A stretch of 39,898 bases of DNA from positions 1 to 39,898 of the IMG/VR virus record IMGVR_UViG_3300028197_000048; one strand, written 5' to 3'. The notes beneath the pieces were generated by a model, which saw nothing but the letters and a program-made list of their open reading frames with translations, was not told where the DNA came from and searched no databases. The DNA is from a virus. The translations under genes and the position numbers were made by a program. Positions within the stretch are counted from its first letter, which is position 1. Every line of letters begins with the position of its first letter. Below are positions 29,703 through 38,829 of the stretch, piece by piece.

Positions 29703-32210
29703 ATGGATTTTTACACAAATGTATGTCGCACTCGTGACAAAATATTAGCGATTGGTTACCAGAACGGAAAGAAACAAAAACTTTCCGTTTCTTATCGTCC
29801 CAATCATTTCATTCCCTCAAAGAAAAGTTCAACGCCTTACAAAGCACTTGACGGCAGACCACTAGATGTAGTCAATCTTGACTCTATGGGTGGGGCAAGA
29901 AAGTTCAAAGAGAAGTATCAAGGCATAGATGGTTTCGAAGTACATGGTTACGATAGATATGTTTATACTTACATATCTGATAAGTTTCCTGGCAAGATAG
30001 ACTTTGACCCAAAAGTTATCAAAATCGCTACACTCGATATAGAGTGTGAGTCTGAAAATGGTTTTCCAGAACCAGGCGAAGCGATAGAAAAAGTCAACGC
30101 AATCTCAATCAAACCATTCGGTAAGTCTTGTGTTGTATTTGGTTTAGGCGAATGGGAAACAGAATCAGATGTAATCTATTTCAACTGCCGTAACGAGGCA
30201 CATCTACTAACAGAGTTTATCAAGTACTGGCGCCAAGAATGGTTCGATATCATTACTGGTTGGAATGTAGATGCATTTGATATGACCTATCTTTGCAATC
30301 GTATTGATAGACTTTTTGGTGAAGATGCACATAAGAAATTATCACCATGGGGTATGTCTTCAAGTAGAGAGTTTCTACAGAATGGTTATCAGAAGACTCA
30401 GATATTTGATTTGTACGGCGTCAACATAGTTGATTACTTAGAACTGTATCGTAAGTCTACTTTTCACAATCAAGAATCATACAAACTAGATTACATTGCT
30501 CACTTCGAGTTGGGTAAGAAGAAACTAGATTATTCAGAGTATGGTTCATTACACACCTTATACAAAAACAACTATGCCAAGTTCTTAGAATACAATGTCA
30601 AAGATGTTGTTCTCGTAGAAGAACTAGAAGACAAACTAGGGTTCTTAGACTTGACTCAGGCAATGGCATATGATGCCAAGTGTAATTACACCGACACATT
30701 CGGTATGGTTAAGTATTGGGAAACAATCATCTACAACTTCTTAAAAGAACAAGGAGTTCAAACGCCACCTCAGAAAAGACATGAGAACAAGACCAATCAG
30801 ATTGCAGGTGCATATGTAAAAGAACCAATCACTGGTGGTCACAATTGGGTTATGTCATTCGACTTGAACTCATTGTATCCTCATTTGATTATGCAGTGGA
30901 ATATCTCACCAGAGAAAATGATTAAAGGTCATAGACAAGATGTTAATGTAGATTTAATGTTGCATAAGAAAGTAGATTTGTCTGTTGCAAAAGAGATGAA
31001 CGCTACAGTTGCACCCAATGGTGTAATGTTTACAAGAGAAAAACAAGGTTTCTTTCCAGAGATTATGGAAGTCATGTATGACGAGCGTAAAGCCTGGAAG
31101 AAAAAGATGATTGAGTATCAGAAAGAAAAAGAAAAAGAACGAGAACCTAAACGAATTGCAGAACTCGATACTCTTATTAAGAGGGCATACAACAATCAAC
31201 AAGTAAGAAAGATTGCATTGAACTCTGCTTATGGTTCTATGGCGAATCAATGGTTCGCATTCTTTGACCCAAATCTTGCAGAGGCAATTACTTACTCAGG
31301 TCAGTTAGTTATCAAATGGTCAGAGAAGATAGTCAATGAATATCTAAACAAGATACTCAAAACAGATAACGAAGATTATGTTATCGCAATGGACACTGAT
31401 TCAATCTATCTAACAATGGATAAATTTGTAGAAACAGTAATGCCAGGTGAAACAGATAAAAACAAGATATGTGATTTCTTATCTAAGGCAGAGTCTAAGA
31501 TTGAAGATGTATTAGATGCAGGTTTCGAAGACCTTGCAGAATACACCAACGCATATCAACAGAAAATGGAAATGGGTCGTGAAGTAATTGCAGATAGAGG
31601 TATCTGGACTGCAAAGAAAAGATACATTCTAAATGTATATGACAATGAGGGTGTGAGACTAGACGAACCTAAACTCAAACTTATGGGCATTGAGACTGCA
31701 AAGTCATCAACGCCGTTATGGGTGAGACGAAAATTAGAAAAAGCAATCAGAATTGTCATGCGTGGTGATGAACAGCAGTTATGGGACTTTGTAGAAACTG
31801 CAAGAAAAGAATTCAGAGAATTACCTCCAGAAGATGTTGCATTCCCTAGAGGGTGTAAAGGTATGATTCAGTATGCAGACCCTACACACATCTATGGCAA
31901 AGGCACACCAATTCATGTCAGAGGTTCATTGTTGTTCAATCATAGACTCAAAGAAATGAATCTACTTAAACGATACGAACCTATTAGAAATGGTGAGAAG
32001 ATACATTTCACATACCTTACTATGCCAAACCCTATCAATGAGAATGTGATATCATTTACTAACTCATTGCCGAAAGAGTTTGATTTACATAGATTTGTAG
32101 ATTACGATTTACAGTTTGACAAATCATTTATAGACCCATTACGCAATATAATTCAGTTAATTAACTGGAATGTAGAGCCAGTCGCAAGTTTAGACTCCTT
32201 TTTTGGATAA
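29703..32210 (+). CDS. 43: gp43-like family B DNA polymerase
   Basis: 835 residues (T4: 898). Exonuclease motifs: LDIECE near 110, GWNVDAFDMTYL near 194, YNVKD near 300. Polymerase motifs: A FDLNSLYPHL near 390, B KIALNSAYGSMAN near 505, C AMDTDSIYL near 563. All catalytic aspartates appear present (D-x-E; SLYP; DTDS), so it should be an active proofreading replicase. It binds gp45 through its C-terminal tail (SLDSFFG here). No SD, leaderless-type promoter. Separated from regA by the cassette and other accessory genes. Confidence 0.96.
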   Translation: MDFYTNVCRTRDKILAIGYQNGKKQKLSVSYRPNHFIPSKKSSTPYKALDGRPLDVVNLDSMGGARKFKEKYQGIDGFEVHGYDRYVYTYISDKFPGKIDFDPKVIKIATLDIECESENGFPEPGEAIEKVNAISIKPFGKSCVVFGLGEWETESDVIYFNCRNEAHLLTEFIKYWRQEWFDIITGWNVDAFDMTYLCNRIDRLFGEDAHKKLSPWGMSSSREFLQNGYQKTQIFDLYGVNIVDYLELYRKSTFHNQESYKLDYIAHFELGKKKLDYSEYGSLHTLYKNNYAKFLEYNVKDVVLVEELEDKLGFLDLTQAMAYDAKCNYTDTFGMVKYWETIIYNFLKEQGVQTPPQKRHENKTNQIAGAYVKEPITGGHNWVMSFDLNSLYPHLIMQWNISPEKMIKGHRQDVNVDLMLHKKVDLSVAKEMNATVAPNGVMFTREKQGFFPEIMEVMYDERKAWKKKMIEYQKEKEKEREPKRIAELDTLIKRAYNNQQVRKIALNSAYGSMANQWFAFFDPNLAEAITYSGQLVIKWSEKIVNEYLNKILKTDNEDYVIAMDTDSIYLTMDKFVETVMPGETDKNKICDFLSKAESKIEDVLDAGFEDLAEYTNAYQQKMEMGREVIADRGIWTAKKRYILNVYDNEGVRLDEPKLKLMGIETAKSSTPLWVRRKLEKAIRIVMRGDEQQLWDFVETARKEFRELPPEDVAFPRGCKGMIQYADPTHIYGKGTPIHVRGSLLFNHRLKEMNLLKRYEPIRNGEKIHFTYLTMPNPINENVISFTNSLPKEFDLHRFVDYDLQFDKSFIDPLRNIIQLINWNVEPVASLDSFFG

Positions 32211-32213
32211 ATA
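32206..32213 (+). promoter_or_regulatory. Late-type promoter box GATAAATA
   Basis: One mismatch to TATAAATA, overlapping the gp43 stop. T4 spacing puts +1 at 32219, the GTG of a 49-residue ORF. Confidence 0.4.
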
Positions 32214-32218
32214 AACAT

Positions 32219-32368
32219 GTGTATGAAGAACTTAAAGAGATTATAAAACGACTAGAGAGCCTTGAAGAAGACTCTCATCCTTCTATTGGTCTTTGTGAGT
32301 TTGATGGATATAAAGATTTAGTTAAACGAATAGAAATAATAGAAAATGTACTCAAAAAAAGTAGTTGA
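32219..32368 (+). CDS. Small coiled-coil protein, 49 aa (GTG start)
   Basis: MYEELKEIIKRLESLEEDSH is an amphipathic helix; a second follows (DLVKRIEIIENVLKK). The GTG coincides with the predicted late +1; no SD. Overlaps the iscU-like start by 23 bases. An ATG at 32217 is in a different frame and closes after nine codons. Confidence 0.5.
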   Translation: MYEELKEIIKRLESLEEDSHPSIGLCEFDGYKDLVKRIEIIENVLKKSS

Positions 32369-32762
32369 TAGATTCGAGGCAGTGTTAAACGCACCTGAAC
32401 AGTTTTCAGTAGGGAGTTTCGACCCGAAGGATCCTAATGTTGCAACAGGATTATCTGGTGCTCCTGCATGTGGCGATGTCATGAAACTACAACTCAAACT
32501 TAATGAAGATAGAGTGATTACAGATGTCAAATTTAAAACCTACGGATGTGGTTCAGCAATTGCATCAAGTTCAATGTTCGTTGACTTACTTACAGGGAAA
32601 ACGATTGACGAAGCAAAACTCATTAAAGATAAAGAGATTGCAGATGCGCTTGAATTACCTCCTATCAAACTACACTGTTCCGTACTCGCAGAGGACTCAA
32701 TCAGAAGAGCAATTCTAGATTGGGAAAGCAAATCAGGAGAGAACAATGGCAGAACAGAATAA
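32346..32762 (+). CDS. iscU: IscU-type Fe-S cluster scaffold protein
   Basis: 138 residues (bacterial IscU about 128). All scaffold residues are present: C42 and D44 in GAPACGDVM, C68 in YGCGSAIASSS, C111 in HCSVLAED. LPPIK (104-108) matches the HscA-binding LPPVK. It should accept a 2Fe-2S cluster and pass it on. No other isc gene adjoins it; it probably works with host IscS/HscA (inference). Candidates that could use the cluster include a phage or host enzyme. Overlaps the nuclease downstream by 17 bases. Confidence 0.93.
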   Translation: MYSKKVVDRFEAVLNAPEQFSVGSFDPKDPNVATGLSGAPACGDVMKLQLKLNEDRVITDVKFKTYGCGSAIASSSMFVDLLTGKTIDEAKLIKDKEIADALELPPIKLHCSVLAEDSIRRAILDWESKSGENNGRTE

Positions 32763-33201
32763 TTACAGATATACAGTAAATGTAGTGAAGGTTGTCGATG
32801 GAGATACAGTAGATGTAGATATCGATTTAGGGTTTGGTATGGTATACAAGAAACAGAGAGTTAGAATGCTGGGCATCGATACTCCTGAAAGCCGTACAAG
32901 AGACTTAGTAGAAAAGAAATTTGGTAAAGCATCAAAGAAACATCTTAAAAGTATTATAGAAAACGCTGAGTCAATTGAACTAGTATCACACGACAAAGGA
33001 AAGTTTGGAAGAATCTTGGGTGACTTATTCATAGGAAATAGTCATTACTCAATCAACCAACAAATGATTGATGAAAATCATGCAGTCGCATATACAGGTG
33101 GTAATAAAGAAGAGACTCAAGCTGAACATATGGCAAATAGATTAGTAGTAATAGAAAGGGGTGAGGTTGTGTTAGAAACACAATCAGAGTTAGAACTATG
33201 A
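32746..33201 (+). CDS. SNase-like (thermonuclease) nuclease
   Basis: 151 residues. VVDGDTVDVDID carries the calcium-binding Asp residues; RVRMLGIDTPES carries Arg and Glu of the active site; GKFGRILGDLF carries the second Arg. All three catalytic residues of staphylococcal nuclease (R35, E43, R87) therefore have counterparts. No signal peptide, so cytoplasmic, perhaps for host DNA or RNA degradation. Next gene overlaps (ATGA). Confidence 0.9.
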   Translation: MAEQNNYRYTVNVVKVVDGDTVDVDIDLGFGMVYKKQRVRMLGIDTPESRTRDLVEKKFGKASKKHLKSIIENAESIELVSHDKGKFGRILGDLFIGNSHYSINQQMIDENHAVAYTGGNKEETQAEHMANRLVVIERGEVVLETQSELEL

Positions 33202-33371
33202 TAATCCAGGTAATGGATGTATTCTACATAATCATGATTGCTATAATCTTTGGTTTCATAATTCATTTAGAAACTCAATCTAAAATAATATTAGAAATTC
33301 TTAGGGCAAACAATGATTACAAATCTTGTCGTGAAGAGTTAGAATATTTAGAAAACCAACTAGACAAATAG
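33198..33371 (+). CDS. Small membrane protein with coiled-coil tail, 57 aa
   Basis: ATGA overlap with the nuclease. N-terminal helix (VFYIIMIAIIFGFIIHL) and a charged helical tail (ILRANNDYKSCREELEYLEN). The layout resembles an inner-membrane spanin, but it is too short to be convincing and no outer lipoprotein partner is nearby. Function unknown. Confidence 0.6.
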   Translation: MIIQVMDVFYIIMIAIIFGFIIHLETQSKIILEILRANNDYKSCREELEYLENQLDK

Positions 33372-33389
33372 AACATCTTTTAGTATACT
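33361..33389 (+). promoter_or_regulatory. Promoter of uvsX
   Basis: TAGACA (33361-33366), 17 bases, TATACT (33384-33389). The same TAGACA -35 is used at 25542. uvsX at 33427 has SD GGAG. Confidence 0.6.
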
Positions 33390-33426
33390 AGACTAGTATA
33401 TTAATAATATATTATGGAGAAGTGAA

Positions 33427-34482
33427 ATGAATTTTATTAAAGATTTAGTCAAAGCATCTGGCAATGAATACGCAGGCATAGTGTCTGATGGTATCAACGC
33501 TGGTGATGTAGACTCGTTTGTAGATAGTGGGTCTTACATCTTTAACGCTTTGCTTAGTGGGTCACTATATGGCGGCCTTCCTAAAAACAAAATCACCGCA
33601 ATCGCAGGTGAATCAGCAACAGGTAAAACTTTCTTTGCATTGGGAATGGTAAAACAATTCCTAGAAGATAATCCTGATTCTGCTGTTATCTATTTTGAAT
33701 CAGAATCAGCAATCAGTAAATCAATGATTGAAGATAGAGGAATTGATTCAGACAGAATTGTTATCGTGCCTGTGGTAACAGTACAAGAATTTAGAAACCA
33801 GGCAATCAATATTCTTGACAAGTACTTAGAAACACCAGAGGCCGAAAGACCTCCGATGATGTTCTGTTTAGACTCACTTGGTATGTTATCAACTACCAAA
33901 GAGATACAAGATACTGCTGACGGAAAAGAAACGAAAGACATGACTCGTGCCCAAATCACAAAGGGTGCATTTAGAGTATTAACTCTTAAACTAGGTCGTG
34001 CAGGAGTGCCGATGATAGTCACAAATCACACATACGATGTGATTGGTTCTATGTTTCCTCAGAAAGAAATGGGTGGAGGTAGTGGTCTCAAGTATGCCGC
34101 TAGTTCAATCATCTATCTTTCTAAGAGAAAAGAGAAAGAAGGAACTGAAGTTGTGGGCAACATCATTCACTGTAAAAATGCCAAGTCAAGACTTACTGTA
34201 GAGAACAGAATGGTCGATGTCAGATTGACATATGATAAAGGTCTAGATAGATATTATGGTCTATTAGATATGGCACTTGCAAGTGGTGTATTTCAGAAGT
34301 CAAGCACAAGGGTGTTGTTACCCAATGGCAAAACCGAGTTTGGTAAAACCATTAACAACAATCCCGAAAAGTATTTCACTACAGATGTAATGGAAAGACT
34401 AGAAAAAGTCGCAAACAATTATTTTAAGTATGGTAGCAATGAGAGTAGAACAGACAATCCTGAAGAACCTGATTCAGAGTGA
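33427..34482 (+). CDS. uvsX: UvsX-like recombinase (RecA family)
   Basis: 351 residues (T4: 391). Walker [13 protein letters not shown] near 61, catalytic Glu segment YFESESA near 92, Walker [10 protein letters not shown] near 145, and DNA-binding loop region near 205-220 ([10 protein letters not shown]). Forms the presynaptic filament on ssDNA for strand exchange, with UvsW and gp46/47 acting in the same pathway. Overlaps gp41. Confidence 0.95.
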   Translation: MNFIKDLVKASGNEYAGIVSDGINAGDVDSFVDSGSYIFNALLSGSLYGGLPKNKITAIAGESATGKTFFALGMVKQFLEDNPDSAVIYFESESAISKSMIEDRGIDSDRIVIVPVVTVQEFRNQAINILDKYLETPEAERPPMMFCLDSLGMLSTTKEIQDTADGKETKDMTRAQITKGAFRVLTLKLGRAGVPMIVTNHTYDVIGSMFPQKEMGGGSGLKYAASSIIYLSKRKEKEGTEVVGNIIHCKNAKSRLTVENRMVDVRLTYDKGLDRYYGLLDMALASGVFQKSSTRVLLPNGKTEFGKTINNNPEKYFTTDVMERLEKVANNYFKYGSNESRTDNPEEPDSE

Positions 34483-35818
34483 ACAGTATACACGAAAAGT
34501 AATACCTTTTCTAAAACCTGAATACTTTGCAGACTCATCTGAGCAGTTGGTATACACCGAGATAAAATCTTATTTCGAAAAGTATATCAAGAGCCCAACC
34601 CTCGAAGCACTTCTCATAAATCTAGACAATAATACATCTCATTCAGAGGGTATTATTGACGGTTGCAAAGAGATGTTGGGCTCAATGCCAGTTGAAGACA
34701 CGCCATTTGATTGGCTTGTCGATGAGACAGAGAAGTGGTGCAAAGATAGAGCAATCTATATTGCAGTCATGGACTCTATTGAAGTCATTGACCAAAAGTC
34801 TCAGAGGTCTACTGGTGAAATACCAGAACTATTAAAAGATGCATTATCAGTTTCATTTGACCAACACATTGGTCATGATGTATTAGAAGATGCAGAAGAG
34901 AGGTGGGAGTTCTACAATACAGAAGAAGAGAAACTTCCGTTCGACTTAGAATACTTCAACAAGATTACTAAAGGTGGTTTGCCAAACAAGACATTAAACA
35001 TTTGTCTTGCAGGTACTGGTGTTGGTAAATCTTTGTTCATGTGTCACATGGCTGCAAGTGCTTTGATGATGAACAAGAGTGTTCTTTATATTACACTTGA
35101 GATGTCAGAAGAAAGAATTGCAGAGAGAATTGATGCAAACATCATGAATGTTCCTATGCAAGATTTACCAGAGATGTCTAAGAAAGAGTATGGCAAGAAG
35201 ATTGGCAGACTCAAATCCAAGACTCAAGGTAGACTTATTGTAAAAGAATATCCTACTGCATCTGCTCACGCAGGTCACTTCAGACATCTATTACAAGAAC
35301 TTGAAATCAAGAAAGACTTTAGACCAGATATCATATTCATTGACTATCTAAACATATGTGCATCTCAGAGAATTAGACCAGGTGCTGGTGCAAACTCTTA
35401 TACATTAGTTAAGAGTATTGCAGAAGAACTTAGAGGTGTTGCAGTTGAATACGATGTGCCTATCATGAGTGCAACTCAGACTACAAGAAGTGGTTTTGGT
35501 TCTACAGATGTTGGTCTAGAAGATACATCTGAATCATTTGGGTTACCTGCAACTGCTGACTTAATGTTTGCACTGATTACATCTGAAGAACTAGAAGAGT
35601 TAGACCAACTCGTAGTGAAACAGTTGAAGAACAGATACAATGACCCAACAATCTTTAAGAGATTTGTTATTGGTGTCGATAGGGCAAGAATGAAACTCTA
35701 TGATGTCGAACAAGAAGCACAAGAAGAACTAGTAGATGGTGAAATGTTAATTGATGACAGTATACCTGTTGCCGACAGAGCAAGACCTTCTACTAAATTT
35801 AATGACTTTAACATATAA
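34439..35818 (+). CDS. 41: gp41-like replicative DNA helicase (DnaB family)
   Basis: 459 residues. N-terminal domain starts [20 protein letters not shown] (an ATG at 34430 would add three residues). Walker [11 protein letters not shown] near 198, LEMSEERI, Walker [10 protein letters not shown] near 298, and an Arg-finger region near the C terminus (VIGVDRARM). Hexameric fork helicase recruiting primase. Stop overlaps the next ATG. Confidence 0.95.
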   Translation: MRVEQTILKNLIQSEQYTRKVIPFLKPEYFADSSEQLVYTEIKSYFEKYIKSPTLEALLINLDNNTSHSEGIIDGCKEMLGSMPVEDTPFDWLVDETEKWCKDRAIYIAVMDSIEVIDQKSQRSTGEIPELLKDALSVSFDQHIGHDVLEDAEERWEFYNTEEEKLPFDLEYFNKITKGGLPNKTLNICLAGTGVGKSLFMCHMAASALMMNKSVLYITLEMSEERIAERIDANIMNVPMQDLPEMSKKEYGKKIGRLKSKTQGRLIVKEYPTASAHAGHFRHLLQELEIKKDFRPDIIFIDYLNICASQRIRPGAGANSYTLVKSIAEELRGVAVEYDVPIMSATQTTRSGFGSTDVGLEDTSESFGLPATADLMFALITSEELEELDQLVVKQLKNRYNDPTIFKRFVIGVDRARMKLYDVEQEAQEELVDGEMLIDDSIPVADRARPSTKFNDFNI

Positions 35819-37098
35819 TGGAACCATTTGTACAAAAACAATTCGATGATTATCAGGCCAATAGGGTCGAGAAAGATATCATTGACAGAGAAGAACTTAG
35901 AGAACTACTGATAAAAGACTTATCATTTGTTTCTAAAATGGGTGTAGCAGAATACACCTTGTATCAGAAGTATCAAGAGATACATATGAAATATCCGACA
36001 CAAACAGTTTCGACATTGTTTGGTGAAGAGACTAACTTTGTTAATGAAGACCATCTCAAGTTAATCAATGAGACTAAGAACAACATATGGTTTCCAAATT
36101 CGTATGAAGACTTTGAGAAATTAGAACCAGAGTTAATCTACACCGATAGTAACAAAGATAAACAATCTGCTGGTTCTCTTACAGAGAAATGGAATTGTCT
36201 TAGAACAATGACACACAGCCAGAAGAACTCATCTAACATTGGTAGAAATCTACATTACATAGTCAAAGACAAACCAACAGGAAAGTATCTTGGTGTTATC
36301 TGTATTACAGGTGACTTCATTGACTTAACACCTAGAGATAATTACATTGGGTGGGAAAGAATATACAAAACGAATAGTGGTAAACTAAACAACAGCGCCA
36401 TAGGTTCAAGTATTCTACCAACACAACCACTAGGGTTCAATTACACTGGTGGTAAACTTATGGCATTGTTATGTACTGCTGATGTGATACAGAAACAATG
36501 GGAAGAAAACTATGGAGATAAACTAGTCGGTATGACTACAACATCTCTCTATGGTAAATCTAAGGCAGGTGGGTTATCACAATACGATAGACTCAATCAC
36601 TGGAAGAAAATGGGTTACAGTCAAGGTTCATTATCATTTGAGATGACCAAAGAGACTGAGAGAAAGATGTTAGACTATGCAGAACATCACTTCAATGAAA
36701 GATACTTCTTGTTGTATGTTGCAAAGAGAGAAAGTGGTCAGACTCTTAAGAGAGACCATAGAAATCGTATGAGACAGTTCATGTACTCGCAACTTAAGAT
36801 ACCAAAAGACTTACAGAAGTCAGACCATCAACGAGGTATCTACTATTCTTGTTTCTATGAAAACACCAGAGAGTTTCTCAGAGGTGAGATAGAACAAGAC
36901 CAATTAGTCAGAAACAACAACGATGGTTCAGTCGAAACACTTACGCAATTGTGGAAGGATAAGTATGCGGCTAAACGAATAAATAACCTCATGAACGCAG
37001 AAAGACAAAATTTAACAGAAACATTATTCTATGATGATATCATTTCGATGTCATGGGAAGAATGTAAACAAAAATATTTAGGAGATGTAGGTAGATGA
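35818..37098 (+). CDS. DruA/DUF4338-like phage protein, copy 2
   Basis: 426 residues. PTQPLGFNYTGGKL (201-214) and TTSLYGKSK (241-249) match the protein at 25589. In addition RDNYIGWE (173-180) is a motif typical of DUF4338/DruA. The N-terminal region (1-130) is helical and unrelated to copy 1. Next to gp41 and uvsX, it may be part of the replication/recombination set. Function unknown; Druantia DruA is a bacterial defence protein, and a role in counter-defence would be speculation. Confidence 0.82.
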   Translation: MEPFVQKQFDDYQANRVEKDIIDREELRELLIKDLSFVSKMGVAEYTLYQKYQEIHMKYPTQTVSTLFGEETNFVNEDHLKLINETKNNIWFPNSYEDFEKLEPELIYTDSNKDKQSAGSLTEKWNCLRTMTHSQKNSSNIGRNLHYIVKDKPTGKYLGVICITGDFIDLTPRDNYIGWERIYKTNSGKLNNSAIGSSILPTQPLGFNYTGGKLMALLCTADVIQKQWEENYGDKLVGMTTTSLYGKSKAGGLSQYDRLNHWKKMGYSQGSLSFEMTKETERKMLDYAEHHFNERYFLLYVAKRESGQTLKRDHRNRMRQFMYSQLKIPKDLQKSDHQRGIYYSCFYENTREFLRGEIEQDQLVRNNNDGSVETLTQLWKDKYAAKRINNLMNAERQNLTETLFYDDIISMSWEECKQKYLGDVGR

Positions 37099-37340
37099 AC
37101 ATTATAGACATGTTACCAGTAACACACAAAAAGAAAGTGACAGTAGGCAGAGATGACTACAGACACTTTGAAGAATCAATGAGTAAACTAGAAGGTCTGA
37201 ATGTTTCATTACCACACATGGTAACACATAACAAAGAAGAAGACACATTTACCGTTGAACTTTTAGATGCAAACAATGTTAATCTAGAAGAACTTGATAA
37301 ATTAGTAGAAGATACTAAATTTTTAGTAGAAGGAGAATAA
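37095..37340 (+). CDS. Hypothetical protein, 81 aa
   Basis: ATGA overlap with copy 2. Short alpha/beta layout: MNIIDMLPVTHKKKVTVGRD, a helix around SMSKLEG, and an acidic tail (NNVNLEELDKLVEDT). No family recognised. Confidence 0.75.
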   Translation: MNIIDMLPVTHKKKVTVGRDDYRHFEESMSKLEGLNVSLPHMVTHNKEEDTFTVELLDANNVNLEELDKLVEDTKFLVEGE

Positions 37341-37343
37341 CAA

Positions 37344-37871
37344 ATGGAATATCAAATAACACCACTTAGACAAGAACATGCAAAAGGATGTTATGAACTT
37401 CAACATGAAGAGGGTCTACACTTTCACGGCGAAGAAGAATTACACTCACAAGAGACATGGAATTTTATTGCAAATCAAATGAAAGACTCATGGGTCTGTT
37501 TACATGAAGATAGAGTTGTCGCTATGATTATTGGGTGGATAACACTTGTAGATGAAGAAGAAGATGAGAACAGAGATTCATTGACCTACTTCACTTATGA
37601 CTTATGTGCAACAAAAGACGGAATGTATCCTGGTGCCATGAAACAATTGATGACTGTCGTGTGGGCAGAACATCCTTATGTGACTGCATGGATACATGAA
37701 GACAATACAACAGCAATTGAGTACTCTAAGTTATGGGGTTCTAAGGTATGGAAACCAAAGAGTTCTGGTACTGGACCTAAAATGTACATGACTATTGCAA
37801 CAGACAATGATGTCTCATTGGCACTCCGTGAAAAGACAGAAGAACTTATGGGTATAGATAGAGAGGGTTGA
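37344..37871 (+). CDS. GNAT-like acetyltransferase
   Basis: 175 residues; SD GAAGGAGAATAACA. YQITPLRQEHAKGCYELQHE resembles the first beta-helix of GNAT folds, DRVVAMIIGWITLVD the central strand, and TTAIEYSKLWGSKVWKP the A-x-x-x-Y-x-x-x-G-F-type end block. The acetyl-CoA P-loop (Q/R-x-x-G-x-A) is not clear: YPGAMKQLM may be its degenerate form. Assignment moderate. Its stop lies in the -35 of element D. Confidence 0.55.
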   Translation: MEYQITPLRQEHAKGCYELQHEEGLHFHGEEELHSQETWNFIANQMKDSWVCLHEDRVVAMIIGWITLVDEEEDENRDSLTYFTYDLCATKDGMYPGAMKQLMTVVWAEHPYVTAWIHEDNTTAIEYSKLWGSKVWKPKSSGTGPKMYMTIATDNDVSLALREKTEELMGIDREG

Positions 37872-37897
37872 CAGTAGCCCTCATTTTTTGTTATCCT
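37863..37897 (+). promoter_or_regulatory. Terminator/promoter element, copy D
   Basis: Stem GAGGG (37863-37867) with CCCTC (37878-37882), then ATTTTTTG. Promoter TTGACA (37868-37873), 18 bases, TATCCT (37892-37897). The leader resembles that of copy A. Confidence 0.7.
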
Positions 37898-37924
37898 TAT
37901 TCCATGATGAAAAAGGAGACAAAA

Positions 37925-38236
37925 ATGATATACAAATTCGTAGATGATTACATCGAACTAGGGTTAGATGACTGCAAATTTATAATTAATGGGTATGAGT
38001 ATACTGCAATTATAAAAGAAGTTACCGACACTCACCTGGTAGTTAAACCAGTCCAAAAAACAAACTGGAAAGATACCTTCGAAAGGTCTCCTCAATGGAA
38101 ACACGAAGAGATATCTTTGCCTGCAAAATCTTATAAAAAATTCGACTTACAATTCTGGATTGACGGAAGAGGTTGTGACAACTCAGCAATAGGTTGTCAT
38201 GGTTGTTGGGAATCTTACACTGCTTTGGCTGCGTAG
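37925..38236 (+). CDS. Hypothetical protein, 103 aa
   Basis: ATG at 37925 with SD AAAAAGGAGACAAAA; the upstream TTG at 37868 lies in the promoter. Beta-rich; MIYKFVDDYIELGLDDCKFI and GRGCDNSAIGCHGCWES, whose three Cys could bind metal. No family recognised. Flanked by elements D and E. Confidence 0.75.
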   Translation: MIYKFVDDYIELGLDDCKFIINGYEYTAIIKEVTDTHLVVKPVQKTNWKDTFERSPQWKHEEISLPAKSYKKFDLQFWIDGRGCDNSAIGCHGCWESYTALAA

Positions 38237-38239
38237 GGG

Positions 38240-38269
38240 TTGACAATGGGTGTCACTTTTTGATAGGAT
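38240..38269 (+). promoter_or_regulatory. Terminator/promoter element, copy E
   Basis: TTGACA (38240-38245), 18 bases, TAGGAT (38264-38269). Here the hairpin is different: TGACA (38241-38245) pairs with TGTCA (38251-38255), using the -35 itself as stem, then CTTTTTG. Confidence 0.65.
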
Positions 38270-38307
38270 GGAACAGTAGAGAGAACATACAGAAACGGAG
38301 AAAGACT

Positions 38308-38829
38308 ATGCTAAACTTAATAATTCAAACACAATACAAAGAGAACTATGCCGCTCATAATGAAGATTATGAACATGGTGTTTCAGAACCGTATTGGAAA
38401 TTTAAGGGTGGTTCTTCATATCTGATTACAGATGTGGACTTTATTAACTCCGAGCACCTTCAAGGTCTTGTTGATGAGACTGCATTTATACATTCTTATG
38501 AGAATCCTGCATCTATGGAATATGTCCTAGATTGGGAACTTATTGATGAAGATAACCTTCATGAACATATTGAACATTGGGAAACTCCTTACATTCTAGA
38601 GAAGACTGCCGATGGTTGGACTTCATCTAAGTTCACCGACAATGGTGAAGATGGTTACATGAGAGATGAGATAGTCTCTAGAACTCAAGTTTGGACATAT
38701 GAACAAGGCAATAGAGATTGTGTCAATTATCATGTCGAGTTCTCTATGATTGATAATAAGACAATAATTGGCGAAAGGGCATTGCGTGTGTGGTTCGAAT
38801 CAAGAGAGGCATTAAATGAAGTATCTTAA
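38308..38829 (+). CDS. Hypothetical protein, 173 aa
   Basis: SD AACGGAGAAAGACT supports the ATG at 38308. MLNLIIQTQYKENYAAHNED then WKFKGGSSYLI; the rest is mixed alpha/beta, with an acidic middle and a C-terminal VWFESREALNEVS. No characterised family recognised. Overlaps the next gene. Confidence 0.8.
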   Translation: MLNLIIQTQYKENYAAHNEDYEHGVSEPYWKFKGGSSYLITDVDFINSEHLQGLVDETAFIHSYENPASMEYVLDWELIDEDNLHEHIEHWETPYILEKTADGWTSSKFTDNGEDGYMRDEIVSRTQVWTYEQGNRDCVNYHVEFSMIDNKTIIGERALRVWFESREALNEVS

